DNA from: Bacteroidota bacterium
GTDB lineage: Bacteria > Bacteroidota > Bacteroidia > Bacteroidales > FEN-979
NCBI GenBank assembly: GCA_016868575.1
Contig: VGGL01000023.1
Span: 1 to 32,366, forward strand
DNA length: 32,366 bases
Direction: 5' to 3'
Shown here: piece after piece, positions 16,628 to 26,739 of the stretch
How positions within the stretch are numbered: the stretch's first letter is position 1
Layout: every line of letters starts with the position of its first letter
Translations under genes and position numbers: made by a program
The notes under the pieces: generated by a model
The model's database searches: none
What the model saw: only the letters and a program-made list of their open reading frames with translations
What the model was told of the DNA's origin: nothing

Positions 16628-19600
16628 ATGCATATCATCATATCTATATTAAACAAAGTAAAATTCATTGCTGCCGCAATATTTCTTCCTTTTATACTCC
16701 ATGCAAATAACAACGCAGCAAACAATAGAGATTCCACTCTTTTTTCAGGGATCATTCATGTTGCCTTGATTAGTGAACGCGTGGATGCAGAAATCAGGAC
16801 TGCCGTTGCCAAAATAAATCAGGTTGAAGGAATTAGCGTCACAGTCATTACCCACAAACAGTCAGGTAGGCCAGGTAGCCTGAAAACATACGATATAGTC
16901 TGGATCCACCGTGCCGACAGCAGTGAGTTACGTAAACAGGAACGAAGTGAAGCCCTCATCACCTCTCTGAAGAAGTATGTTGAAGATGGCGGAAGCCTGC
17001 TGCTTTCTCAGGACGGATGCAGGTACCTGACCCTCCTCGGGCTTGAAAACAAACCTCCGGAGCTAAGAAATAAACCATGCATTGATGAAGGCTATGGCCG
17101 CAGGCTTGGGTTTCATGCTTTTCTGAGTCATCCGGTCTTTCAGGGGATGAATGGCGGAGCTTATGTGCTGGTGCCCAGGCAAGACACCAAAGTCCGCGTT
17201 TGGGGCTATTTTGGAGAAGATGTCATTCCCGCAGGAAGGGTTGTTGGCGTCGATTGGGACTACATATTTCTAAGGGAAGCATCGAAGGTCATCATGGAAT
17301 ATCGTCCTGGCAAGGGAAAGGTAATGGCCGTTGGCGGATATATGCAGTTCACTTTGCCGAATGATCACGCAGAACATCTTCTGCTCTTTACGAAAAATAC
17401 GTTGCGTTATCTCTCAGGGGAGAAAATGGACACACCCCTCAGACACTGGGACTTCTCCCCTCCTGTTGTCTCTGCCTGCCAGCCCGAATATGCGCTTCAG
17501 CCCATCTCCTACTCCCCATCAGTCAAATGGGATATTCCCTCCTCCCCCATCGATCTTACACAGCGATACGCTACGGATGATTTTTGGGATGTAGCCGGCG
17601 AACGGATGGTGCTGATGGGACAACAGCCTTCCGGCATCGATGAGATCTGGGCGCACCCTTTCATGGCGCTTAGGAATTATGAGGTTAGCATCAAGTTTTC
17701 ATACAGGGATACCATGTACCGGCTCCGAGATGAAAAGCCTGAAATCCAGGTGACTCCTGATGCTTTCATCCGCACCTACCGTTTCCCAAGAGCCTACCTC
17801 AAAGAGGTGATCACCGTTCATCCAGACCAGCCTGTTGCTGTTGTCCATTATGAATATCATGGGGTTTACGATGCCCGTCTCGAAATCCGCTTTCATTCTA
17901 TATTGCGACTGATGTGGCCATACTCCGAGAAAGTACTTGGGAATATCCAGTTCACCATGGACAAGGGATTGAACGGCTTCATGATCAGGGATCGATCTGC
18001 ATCCTTTGTTTGCATGCTTGGTGCCAACAAACGGTACGCACAGCAGACACTCGGCCCTGCCTCCAATTCGCTCTCTCCAAAAGAACCTCCAAACTCCGAG
18101 TCCGGGGAAGGATACAACAGGTTCCAGTCATCCGGGCTGTTTCATGTCAAGCTATCTCCAGTCGACTACTTCGATGTGGTTATTGCTGCGTCATCTGAAG
18201 GAATTGAAAAAACCAAGGCATACTATGAAGAGGCGCTGAAGAACCCGCTATCCGTTTACAAAGCCTCCCAAAACCATGCGCAGGAATTATTGAAGAACAA
18301 GATGACGGTGACGACTCCCGATGTCGACTTCAATACCGGGTATCGGTGGGCAATGCTTGGGACCGACCGTTTCTTTGTTCACACACCCGGGATCGGAAAA
18401 TCGCTGGTTGCTGGTTATGCGACCACCAAACGGGGATGGGACGGAGCACACAAGGTCAACGGAAGACCGGGCTATGCCTGGTATTTTGGACGTGACGGGG
18501 TTTGGTCGGCATTCGCCCTTTTGGGTTACGGCGATTTTGAGAAAGTGAGGGAGATATTGAAAACCTACTGCGCCTTTCAGGATCTGGACGGGAAGGTCTA
18601 CCATGAATTGAGCACCGGCGGTATCGTCCATTATGACGCTGCCGATGCCACACCACTCTTCCTGATCCTGGCAGGAAGGTATTATCAGTATTCCGGCGAT
18701 TCCCTCTTTATCCGTGAGATCCGGCAACCCATCCGAAAAGCAATGGCTTATTGCTTTTCGACCGACACCGACCAGGATCACCTGATTGAGAACACCAACG
18801 TAGGCCATGGCTGGATTGAAGGCGGACGGTTGTTTGGCTGTCACTCGACCTTATATCTCTCCTCCCTGTGGGCTGAGGCATTAGCGGCAACAGCTTTCCT
18901 TTGCTCGTCCTGGGGAGAATCTGAAGACGCTGCGCTTCTGAAGAAGGAATCGGATGAGGTTAAAATGAGCATTGATCAGCAATTCTGGGACAAGGAAGGG
19001 CAATATTTCTATGAAGGAAAGTTCAGGGATGGAACCTTTATGAAGGAGTTTACCATCCAGAACAGCATCCCGCTTTACCTTCGTCAGGTAAAGCATGAAA
19101 AATCCAAACCCATCCTGGAGGCTTTTGCCGGACTTGGATTTACTTCTGACTGGGGCTGCCGAATGATCCCAACGCAGTCTCCTCATTACCGCCCCAATGG
19201 ATACCATGATGGCAATGTATGGCCGCTGTTCACCGGATGGACAGCCCTGGCTGAATATGCCCAGAACAGGCCTGTCCAGGGATATTCTCATATCATGAAC
19301 AACCTGCAGAATTACCGTCATCGCGCATTGGGATTTGTCGATGAAGTGCTCCATGGGGATGTCTTTAAAGAATCGGGTGTCTGTCCTCACCAATGTTGGT
19401 CGGAAACCATGGTTTTACAGCCGGTGTCAGAAGGATTGCTCGGAATCAAGCCTGATGCTTCCAATAAAACTGTTGCGTTTACACCCGCTTTGCCGGCAGA
19501 CTGGGACTCTCTGCATGTGCACAACATCCAATACTGGAATGGTACGCCGGATATTGACATGAACAGGCAAAACGGTAAGTATCATTGGACATTCTCCAAC

Positions 19601-20050
19601 CATGGAACGGCAGAGGTGAGGATGTTGTTTACACCTCCTTCAATCCCGCAGATGAGTTACTCACAATGGAAGCTGGAGGGTGTTTCTCAGCCATGGCAGG
19701 GTGAGCTTGCACCACTTGCCGCCATTCCACTGATCATTAAAGACAAAATAACCCTTGAAATTCCTTACAGCGGGGGTATCTCTGTCCTCCCGGTATGCCC
19801 GGATCCGAAGCCTGGTCATGCATCCGAAAATATCCGGATCATCCGTGATGAATTGAACGGAAATCAGTATGAGATAACTGTGGAAGCCCAAGGGGGCACC
19901 CGGCATCAGTTTCGTGTCTACGCTGCAAACCTCCCGGGAATGGTAACGAACGGAACGATTGTCAATACGGAGAACAACATCTATACAATCGCAGTTGAAT
20001 TCCCTGAAAACGAGCCGATAACAAGGAGAACCATTACCATCAGTCTATGA
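16628..20050 (+). CDS. Secreted six-hairpin glycoside hydrolase with N-terminal ThuA/GATase-like domain
   Basis: 1140 aa; signal peptide; N-terminal VEDGGSLLLSQDG...GKGKVMAVGGYMQFTLPNDHAEHLLLFTKNTLRYLSG. C-terminal TTKRGWDGAHKVNGRPGYAWYFGRDGVWSAFALLGYGDFEKVREIL...DGNVWPLFTGWTALAEYA resembles amylo-alpha-1,6-glucosidase/(alpha/alpha)6 enzymes. Confidence 0.75.
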   Translation: MHIIISILNKVKFIAAAIFLPFILHANNNAANNRDSTLFSGIIHVALISERVDAEIRTAVAKINQVEGISVTVITHKQSGRPGSLKTYDIVWIHRADSSELRKQERSEALITSLKKYVEDGGSLLLSQDGCRYLTLLGLENKPPELRNKPCIDEGYGRRLGFHAFLSHPVFQGMNGGAYVLVPRQDTKVRVWGYFGEDVIPAGRVVGVDWDYIFLREASKVIMEYRPGKGKVMAVGGYMQFTLPNDHAEHLLLFTKNTLRYLSGEKMDTPLRHWDFSPPVVSACQPEYALQPISYSPSVKWDIPSSPIDLTQRYATDDFWDVAGERMVLMGQQPSGIDEIWAHPFMALRNYEVSIKFSYRDTMYRLRDEKPEIQVTPDAFIRTYRFPRAYLKEVITVHPDQPVAVVHYEYHGVYDARLEIRFHSILRLMWPYSEKVLGNIQFTMDKGLNGFMIRDRSASFVCMLGANKRYAQQTLGPASNSLSPKEPPNSESGEGYNRFQSSGLFHVKLSPVDYFDVVIAASSEGIEKTKAYYEEALKNPLSVYKASQNHAQELLKNKMTVTTPDVDFNTGYRWAMLGTDRFFVHTPGIGKSLVAGYATTKRGWDGAHKVNGRPGYAWYFGRDGVWSAFALLGYGDFEKVREILKTYCAFQDLDGKVYHELSTGGIVHYDAADATPLFLILAGRYYQYSGDSLFIREIRQPIRKAMAYCFSTDTDQDHLIENTNVGHGWIEGGRLFGCHSTLYLSSLWAEALAATAFLCSSWGESEDAALLKKESDEVKMSIDQQFWDKEGQYFYEGKFRDGTFMKEFTIQNSIPLYLRQVKHEKSKPILEAFAGLGFTSDWGCRMIPTQSPHYRPNGYHDGNVWPLFTGWTALAEYAQNRPVQGYSHIMNNLQNYRHRALGFVDEVLHGDVFKESGVCPHQCWSETMVLQPVSEGLLGIKPDASNKTVAFTPALPADWDSLHVHNIQYWNGTPDIDMNRQNGKYHWTFSNHGTAEVRMLFTPPSIPQMSYSQWKLEGVSQPWQGELAPLAAIPLIIKDKITLEIPYSGGISVLPVCPDPKPGHASENIRIIRDELNGNQYEITVEAQGGTRHQFRVYAANLPGMVTNGTIVNTENNIYTIAVEFPENEPITRRTITISL

Positions 20051-21747
20051 AAAAGATAATCGGTGTCATGATGGTATGGTTGGCATCCGTTCACCTGCCG
20101 GCACAGTATCTTTCGCATTTGCAGGTATCATCTGAAGATCCCCTGTATTCAACTTATGCCGCACCGCTGGAAAGGTCTTCCTACAAACTCGATCAGGGCT
20201 ACCAGATGCTTTGGAATGATCCGGGAAGGGGGATCGATTTTATCTCTTCCGACGGACCAAATCTGGGAATGGCCTTCGGCATCGGTGACCAGGTCAGGTA
20301 CACCCTGCAGGAAATGCATGCCAAACCAATTGTAACGGCCACCTACAGCGACATGGTTCGGTTCCATTACCGGCCATTCCGGGAGCTTGCGGTGGAGGTG
20401 TTTTTTGATGTTTACAGCTCTTCAACGGCGCTTCGTGAATATTCGATCCAAAACACCGGAACGGAAACCATCCAGGTCACCCTGATGCCCTTCTTGTACT
20501 ACCCTTCCATCGATGTATCCGGGAAGCGGATCATCCAGGAAGAGGACGGGACGTTTTCCGATCGCATCCGGAAGAAAAGGGACGGATGGATGGAGGAACA
20601 TCGCATCCCCGTTTTTGAAGACATCATGATGACGCATCTGATCTCCCGGAAGCCGGATTCCATCGTGACATTTCCCATCAATACAGAGTCATCTTTTGGA
20701 AAATCGAGGGAATGGGTCAACAGGTTCATGGAAGGGATCCCGAAGGCCATGCTGGGAAAGGGCCTGCGTTGTGTCATTTTATATCAAACCATCACCCTTG
20801 TTCCAGGTCAAACGGCTGTTGTAAGGGCAGCACTTCATCTTGAGGATATCCATGATCAGAAGTCATCTAATAGAGATATTTTAAGTATTGATTTACAATC
20901 TATTGAAGCTGCTAATCTAAAGCTTTACGCTAAGATGCCCAAACTTGATTTTGATACGGAAGATGAAGCTCTTACCTACTGGTCAGCATTCAACCTGATG
21001 CGCCAGTGCATGATGCAGCCTGAAGGGAAATGCACCTACAATTATTATGTTTTTTCGCGAGAACCAAAATGGGGCTGGGGATATGGCGGCCAGGTCTTTC
21101 ATGAGAGCCTGACGATGATGGCGTATGCCCTGATGGATCCGATGTCGGCGATGAATTCGCAGCGGGTATACATGGAACGGCAGGATCCGGATGGTTACAT
21201 CAACTACCGGACAGGCCCTTACCTGGATGAGACGATCATCCACAACGGGATGAAGACCTCCTCGGCGCCATGGTACAACTATCAAAACCTCGAGATATTC
21301 ACGATCATAGAAGACAAACAGTTTCTGAAGGAAGCCTATGTCTCAGGAAAAAAGTTCTACGGCTATTATTCTGCCTCGCGTGATTCAAACCAGAACGGAT
21401 TGTGTTCATGGGGCGCTCATGCAGAGCTTGAATCGGTGCGGGATGCGCGGGTTGGCGTATGTGATAAGGTAGGCCGGCCGGGAAATTTCGAAGGTCCGGA
21501 TGTCAATGCCATGCTGGTGAAAGAAGCCCGGTCACTTTCGCAGATGGCTGCCATCCTTGGATATGCTACTGAATCAAAGACTTTTAAAGAGCAGGCAGAT
21601 AGACGGTCAGCTCTGATCAACCGGAAGATGTGGGATGAGAAAGATGGTTTTTATTACAATGTCAACCTGGCCGTAAGACCTATATCTGGGCAGGGATTGT
21701 TGCAAGGATGCTTTTTGATGAAAGGTATACTTTTAATTAATAATTAA
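20047..21747 (+). CDS. GH63-like six-hairpin glycosidase, probably C-terminally truncated
   Basis: 566 aa; signal peptide; EPKWGWGYGGQVFHESLTMMAYALMDP, WGAHAELESVRDARVGVCDKVGRPGNFEGPDVNAMLVKEARSLSQMAAILG...MWDEKDGFYYNV then abrupt divergence to a stop inside a heptamer array. ATGA overlap with the upstream gene. Confidence 0.6.
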   Translation: MKKIIGVMMVWLASVHLPAQYLSHLQVSSEDPLYSTYAAPLERSSYKLDQGYQMLWNDPGRGIDFISSDGPNLGMAFGIGDQVRYTLQEMHAKPIVTATYSDMVRFHYRPFRELAVEVFFDVYSSSTALREYSIQNTGTETIQVTLMPFLYYPSIDVSGKRIIQEEDGTFSDRIRKKRDGWMEEHRIPVFEDIMMTHLISRKPDSIVTFPINTESSFGKSREWVNRFMEGIPKAMLGKGLRCVILYQTITLVPGQTAVVRAALHLEDIHDQKSSNRDILSIDLQSIEAANLKLYAKMPKLDFDTEDEALTYWSAFNLMRQCMMQPEGKCTYNYYVFSREPKWGWGYGGQVFHESLTMMAYALMDPMSAMNSQRVYMERQDPDGYINYRTGPYLDETIIHNGMKTSSAPWYNYQNLEIFTIIEDKQFLKEAYVSGKKFYGYYSASRDSNQNGLCSWGAHAELESVRDARVGVCDKVGRPGNFEGPDVNAMLVKEARSLSQMAAILGYATESKTFKEQADRRSALINRKMWDEKDGFYYNVNLAVRPISGQGLLQGCFLMKGILLINN

Positions 21748-21770
21748 TAATTAATAATTAATAATTAATA
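21734..21770. repeat. Heptamer tandem repeat (TAATTAA)x5 + TA
   Basis: Perfect 7-bp period; contains the stop codon of the 20047-21747 ORF. Confidence 0.97.
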
Positions 21771-21789
21771 GAAAATCAGTTAGTTGCTT

Positions 21790-22152
21790 ATGAGAAAGTT
21801 CGTTCTTTTCTTTATTATGCTATTTGAGATCATGCCTGAGTATGGTCAGGTGATTGAAGTGATTGGAGATGTTCAGGGCAGATGGGATGTGGACACGGTG
21901 AAGGTCATTGGAAACATCCGGGTGCCGGCTGGTGACGTGCTTACGATTGATCCGGGTGTGGTGGTACAATTTGACCGGTTTTACCGGCTTACCGTTGAAG
22001 GCCGGCTTCTGGCTGAAGGACAGCAAAGCGATAGCATTATTTTTACTATCCGGGATACCGCCAACTTCTCTGATTTCACCTCCAACCGGGGTGCATGGAA
22101 CGGGATGGTGTTTTCCAACACAGGTCAGCAGGATTCTTCCATCGGTATTTGA
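21790..22152 (+). pseudogene. 5' remnant of a secreted right-handed beta-helix-type protein
   Basis: MRKFVLFFIMLFEIMPEYGQVIEVIGDVQGRWDVDTVKVIGNIRVPAGDVLTIDPGVVVQFDRFYRLTVEGRLLAEGQQSDSIIFT...WNGMVFSNTGQQDSSIGI*: typical N-terminal cap, stops where the helix coils should begin. Confidence 0.55.
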
Positions 22153-22229
22153 GCAATGCCTGCAGGCAATTATTGGCTGATCCTGCAACACCAAGAGCTG
22201 ATTCAATCCCATAAAATAATTCATGTGAA

Positions 22230-22868
22230 GTGATGATGAAAACTTTAATCCCGGCTGTTATGGCCATTTTTTTTCTTCTTCCCGGCACAACATTGAGCCA
22301 GGTGGCGTATGATCCGGATAAGGATTATGCTTATGCGGAAATACTCCGGATGATGGATCAGGGTCTCGACATCAACCAGCAACTCACATATGGCACGGTC
22401 TTTCACTCCATCGCACACAGCTTTGGGTTTAGCGGCGATACAACCCATCTGGACTCTATCCTGATGATCGTCAGCAAAGCCGGGCATATCAAGGATCCTT
22501 TGTGGTTCCTTGAAGATCCCTATTCAGAAACAAAAAAGCATCTGTTCTACTATATCTCCAGATTGATAGCCAAGGGCAATGAGATCAGCATTGATACCTT
22601 GAAGCTGGTCATTGACCTGATTTACTACCGCCCCTGTGAAGGCTGTGACCGAAAATATTTTGATTTCATCAACTATCAGGATCAATTCGGAAAAACACCG
22701 CTGATGTATGCTTGTGAGTTAGACAAGCCGGCGCTGATCATTCATATACTGAATAAGGGCGGAAAACGGAATATCCGGGACAAGAAAGGGATGAAGGCCA
22801 TTGATTTCTGCCTCACCGAAAATGCCCGGCGCGCATTGCTCAAGAAAAAGCTGTGTGATTGTCCCTGA
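22230..22868 (+). CDS. Secreted ankyrin-repeat-like protein
   Basis: 212 aa; signal peptide; NYQDQFGKTPLMYACELDKPALIIHILNKGGKRNIRDKKGMKAIDFCLTENARRALL. Confidence 0.7.
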   Translation: MMMKTLIPAVMAIFFLLPGTTLSQVAYDPDKDYAYAEILRMMDQGLDINQQLTYGTVFHSIAHSFGFSGDTTHLDSILMIVSKAGHIKDPLWFLEDPYSETKKHLFYYISRLIAKGNEISIDTLKLVIDLIYYRPCEGCDRKYFDFINYQDQFGKTPLMYACELDKPALIIHILNKGGKRNIRDKKGMKAIDFCLTENARRALLKKKLCDCP

Positions 22869-22877
22869 AAAGTGGTA

Positions 22878-25316
22878 CTATCTTCCGCTAAGAATGAATT
22901 TAACCGGTTTGATCAGGCTTGTCCCCCTGTATCCGAGGAAATAAATACCTGATGGAATTCCGGAAAGATCGAAGGTAAATACCCGTTCAGGGATTTGCCC
23001 GATCGAATGGACAGCTACCTCTTCACCGTATAAATTGATCACCACCAGTTCCCCTTTATCAGGCGGATCGGTGAAGACGACATTCAGTCTGCCGGTAGTT
23101 GGATTCGGGAAGAGGGTCATCAGGGGTTTGGCCTGCTCACCGATACCCACGCACTCCTCGTAGCTGAAGAGCACGGAGATTGAGTCAGCGTCGTTGCATC
23201 CGAAGGCATTCCCAACCATCACGGAGTAAGTCTGAAGATCATAGCCGAGTCCGGTTGTTGCAACCATGATGGTCTGAACAGTATCTCCTGTTGACCAGAG
23301 GAATGAAAACCCCGGGTTCCCTGCATTCAGGATGATCGAATCATAAACGCAAACCACTGTATCAGCAGGGAGGTTCACTTTCGGTCTGGGTGTAACCAGT
23401 ATTGAAAATTCCTCGGCCACACCATCACATCCAAGGGCAGTTGCAGTAACGAAATAACGTAAGGTATCAACTCCAGTACCCGTTTTTACAATTCGTTGCC
23501 GGATGACATCTCCTGAACCACCGGTATGGCCTGACACATTGGAAGAAGATGCAGAAGCTGTCCAGGAGAAGGTAGCATTGTTGATATTGGAGAGGAGGAA
23601 TATCTCGGTGGTATCGCCCGAACAAACGTGGGGTAAAGCAGATGAGAAGGTTACGGATGGTGCCAGGAACATGGTGATCACCACCGTCGTATCAGGGCCA
23701 ATGCAATTCCCTTTGGTTGGTGTGACTTTATAAATCACACTGTCGATGGCAGCCTGGTTATCCATGTACAAGGTTTGTCGGATGGCTGTCCCATCGCCAG
23801 GCCCATACCCTGTGACATGGCCGCCGGGATTGGTGGCCGTCCAGAAATAATACATATCCGGGATATTCCCGATAAACGTGGCATTGGTAGTAGCTCCGGA
23901 GCAATATCCAAAATCCAGGGAACTCCAGATTTCAGGTGGCGGATAGGTGATGATCATGACTGAGTCAAGATCGGTATTCTGGCAGGCATCGGTGGCTTCA
24001 ACCACATACCAGGTATGTCCTATGGGTGGATACACCGTCACAGAATCGTTTGCTCCGTTGGGGACATTCCATTGGTAGAAATAAGGGACATGGCCACCGC
24101 TAACATGTGCTACAAGGGTGATAGAGTCTCCATTGCAGATGATCGAATTTTGGATATCCTGTACAAGAAGCGGGGCATTATCATCAATATATACCGTATC
24201 ATATTGATACTGGGGACCAGAACAAGAAGGTTTGTGAACTTTCAGAAGCACATATTCTTGTCCCTCCAGATCGCTATCATACACGGGATGGATCACAAGT
24301 GCGGTGCTATCCTGTCCCGGTGGGATGACCAGGGAATCGGGAATATCTGTGTAATCAACCCCACGGGTAGCTGTTCCGAGCACATCATACCGAATGACAT
24401 ATGGTTTGTTGGATGTCTGGGAGATCACAAAAGAAACCGTTGCATCGGCACAGCCCTCCACCGCCACACCTGAGATGAGCGGGTTCGAAAAAGATGTACC
24501 CACATTCAGCACCGTACTTGAAAAACTGTTCTTCTGCAGAAAGACACCAGAATCATAAATGTGATCTACGGCATCGCCAATGGCTAATTTGATGTGGTAG
24601 GTTGAACATGGAATAACCGCGCTCCAGGCAATAAATCTGTTCGTTAGCCTATCATATTGGAAGTTAACTCCTCCGGCATTATTCCAGCTGCAAAATTGAT
24701 TGTTGCATATATTGTTGATCGTCACTGGCTGTGATGCACTGCCCGGCATTAGTGCGATATTCTTTGCGTTGTTACTATAGGATCCTGAAATCCCCGGACC
24801 GCTGAGAAAGAAACCGAAAGCATCATTATAACTTCCGCAGTATTCGTCAAATTCCTCCGATCCGAAGACATAATTGAAACGAACAGTATCAGACTGGGGG
24901 ATGAAATCAAACTCGATAACCCCTTTGTCGAAAGTCGTAGAGCCTGACAGCATATTCAAATCGGGATCCCCTGATCCGCCTGTATTTGATCCGGCATTAG
25001 GTGCATTATTAGGTCCAATGGCAATGCTCGCCTTACCACAAGTCAGCAATATGCCCGCATCTATCTTCAATTCAGTGGTTGCTGTGCCTTGGGTTGTAAA
25101 AGTCCCAACCTGCGTAGAAGTTATGACTGCTGAGGAGCCATTGAAAGTGGCGTTGCTCACAGTGATGCCTTCCCCGATAAACCACTCCTGGATCAACTGC
25201 TGGGGCGTCATATTCATGGCTGAACCTTCCGTAACAACCAACTGGGCCGATGCCTCACAGGTTAGAAAAGCCATCACCAACAACAGAAAATATCTGATAT
25301 TTTGCCTCTTGCGCAT
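22878..25316 (-). CDS. T9SS-targeted protein with choice-of-anchor L domain
   Basis: VIEFDFIPQSDTVRFNYVFGSEEFDEYCGSYNDAFGFFLSGPGI (choice-of-anchor L). C-terminal FPNPTTGRLNVVF...GIPSGIYFLGYRGTSLIKPVKFIL (T9SS type A). Likely start MRKRQNIRYFLLLVMAFLTCEASA at 25316; ORF track start 25430. Confidence 0.85.
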   Translation of the reverse strand: MRKRQNIRYFLLLVMAFLTCEASAQLVVTEGSAMNMTPQQLIQEWFIGEGITVSNATFNGSSAVITSTQVGTFTTQGTATTELKIDAGILLTCGKASIAIGPNNAPNAGSNTGGSGDPDLNMLSGSTTFDKGVIEFDFIPQSDTVRFNYVFGSEEFDEYCGSYNDAFGFFLSGPGISGSYSNNAKNIALMPGSASQPVTINNICNNQFCSWNNAGGVNFQYDRLTNRFIAWSAVIPCSTYHIKLAIGDAVDHIYDSGVFLQKNSFSSTVLNVGTSFSNPLISGVAVEGCADATVSFVISQTSNKPYVIRYDVLGTATRGVDYTDIPDSLVIPPGQDSTALVIHPVYDSDLEGQEYVLLKVHKPSCSGPQYQYDTVYIDDNAPLLVQDIQNSIICNGDSITLVAHVSGGHVPYFYQWNVPNGANDSVTVYPPIGHTWYVVEATDACQNTDLDSVMIITYPPPEIWSSLDFGYCSGATTNATFIGNIPDMYYFWTATNPGGHVTGYGPGDGTAIRQTLYMDNQAAIDSVIYKVTPTKGNCIGPDTTVVITMFLAPSVTFSSALPHVCSGDTTEIFLLSNINNATFSWTASASSSNVSGHTGGSGDVIRQRIVKTGTGVDTLRYFVTATALGCDGVAEEFSILVTPRPKVNLPADTVVCVYDSIILNAGNPGFSFLWSTGDTVQTIMVATTGLGYDLQTYSVMVGNAFGCNDADSISVLFSYEECVGIGEQAKPLMTLFPNPTTGRLNVVFTDPPDKGELVVINLYGEEVAVHSIGQIPERVFTFDLSGIPSGIYFLGYRGTSLIKPVKFILSGR

Positions 25317-25357
25317 CTGAGTTGCCCGGATCTTCTCTGTCATAACAAATTGAGATA

Positions 25358-25365
25358 CAAAGATA
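25358..25365 (-). promoter_or_regulatory. Candidate -7 box TATCTTTG for the anchor-L gene
   Basis: Reverse strand TTATCTTTGTATC upstream of 25316. Confidence 0.4.
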
Positions 25366-25400
25366 ATCAATTTATTATAACATCCTGAAGTCTTTATTCT

Positions 25401-25408
25401 TATTTTTG
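25401..25408 (+). promoter_or_regulatory. Candidate -7 box TATTTTTG for the 25450 gene
   Basis: TAnnTTTG match about 40 nt upstream of ATG 25450; divergent from the preceding promoter. Confidence 0.45.
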
Positions 25409-25449
25409 CAAGCCTGGTTATAGTTACCAATACTTAAAATGTAGATGCA

Positions 25450-26733
25450 ATGAAGATTTTTCAAAAGATTGCTTTCGTATTTCTGAGTATCTGTTTATAC
25501 AGTCACCTCCATGCTCAGGATATCACTTTGATCAAATCCACTGCTGATAAGGTCTATTATACCGAATTCATCAGTCCAACGGAAGCGTGGATAGCCGGAG
25601 GCTCCAACACTTTTTTGAAGCTTATCAAATCAGGGAATACATGGAATGCTACCCAGCAAAGCGCCTCATTTCTTCAGCAATTTGGCAGTGGGGTTCATGA
25701 TTTTCGCGGCATGGATTTCATCGATGCCAATACAGGATTAATAGCGCTGGATGTTGATGTTGCCCCTGCACCTATTTATAAATCGACCAATGGTGGAGTG
25801 AGTTGGTTACCGTTTTCACAGGTTTTTGGAGCCAGAAGAATCAACATGCTGAAGTTCTATAATGCTTCCTACGGCGTAGCATGTTCCCATACCGGACTTT
25901 TCATCACACTCAATGGAGGTACATCCTGGACCAAACAAACCAATCTGCCTCCCTCAATCGGTACTTCAGACAAATTCTATCATTGTTATCTCCATCCGGA
26001 TGGAACGATTTACGTAACCATGGAAGACGGTTTTTCAATCCATGGCAACTCAGGTGCTTATACCCTTAATAACCTCGCCTGGATCGATGATGGCATCCCA
26101 GCCGGTTTCCAGAGTGAACCCATCAAGGATGTGTATTTTTCAGAACTCAATGTGGGATGGATCTGTGGATTGGATACAGTGGATACACGTTACAGCCTGA
26201 TGAAAAATACCGGATCAGGATGGTCACCGGTAATGGTTCCCCAAAACACTCAACCCAATAGCCGGCTTAACTCCATCCTCTTCCAGGACCCCCAGCATGG
26301 CTATCTTGGCAATAATCTTGGCGAAGTGTTCAGAACCGCTGACGCCGGTGACTCATGGACACTGATAAGCCCAAGTCCCATCCAACAGCCCATCAACAAT
26401 ATGTCTGCTGTTCCGGGTAACATCAATGAATCAATCGTCACCTGTGATAATGGTGTCTTTCTCATCCTTGATACAAATACCGGCATTGAAGATGAAATAT
26501 TGACCCATAAGCTCACCATCTTCCCCAACCCGACAAACGGATACGTTCATCTCGACCTGACCAGGCCATCACGCGTCAAAGTAGTCAACTCGGTTGGAAC
26601 TGTGTTGATGGAAACCAATGTAAATGCAGGCAGTCAACTCCTGGATTTGCACTCGATTCCTGACGGACTTTACCATGTTTTAATCTATGGTGATGATCAT
26701 TTTGCCGCAGGAAAAGTGATACTGAAAAAATAA
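25450..26733 (+). CDS. T9SS type A sorting domain protein with YCF48-like/BNR beta-propeller
   Basis: 427 aa; repeated propeller motifs (AWIAGGSNTFLKLIKSG..W, YKSTNGGVSWLPF, ITLNGGTSWTKQ, FRTADAGDSWTLI); C-terminal TIFPNPTNGYVHLDL...IPDGLYHVLIYG...KVILKK. Confidence 0.85.
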   Translation: MKIFQKIAFVFLSICLYSHLHAQDITLIKSTADKVYYTEFISPTEAWIAGGSNTFLKLIKSGNTWNATQQSASFLQQFGSGVHDFRGMDFIDANTGLIALDVDVAPAPIYKSTNGGVSWLPFSQVFGARRINMLKFYNASYGVACSHTGLFITLNGGTSWTKQTNLPPSIGTSDKFYHCYLHPDGTIYVTMEDGFSIHGNSGAYTLNNLAWIDDGIPAGFQSEPIKDVYFSELNVGWICGLDTVDTRYSLMKNTGSGWSPVMVPQNTQPNSRLNSILFQDPQHGYLGNNLGEVFRTADAGDSWTLISPSPIQQPINNMSAVPGNINESIVTCDNGVFLILDTNTGIEDEILTHKLTIFPNPTNGYVHLDLTRPSRVKVVNSVGTVLMETNVNAGSQLLDLHSIPDGLYHVLIYGDDHFAAGKVILKK

Positions 26734-26739
26734 CAACCC

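Noticed and set aside
18287-19393. 185-aa and 170-aa minus-strand ORFs
   Set aside because: Antisense shadows inside the 1140-aa glycosidase gene; no coding signature.
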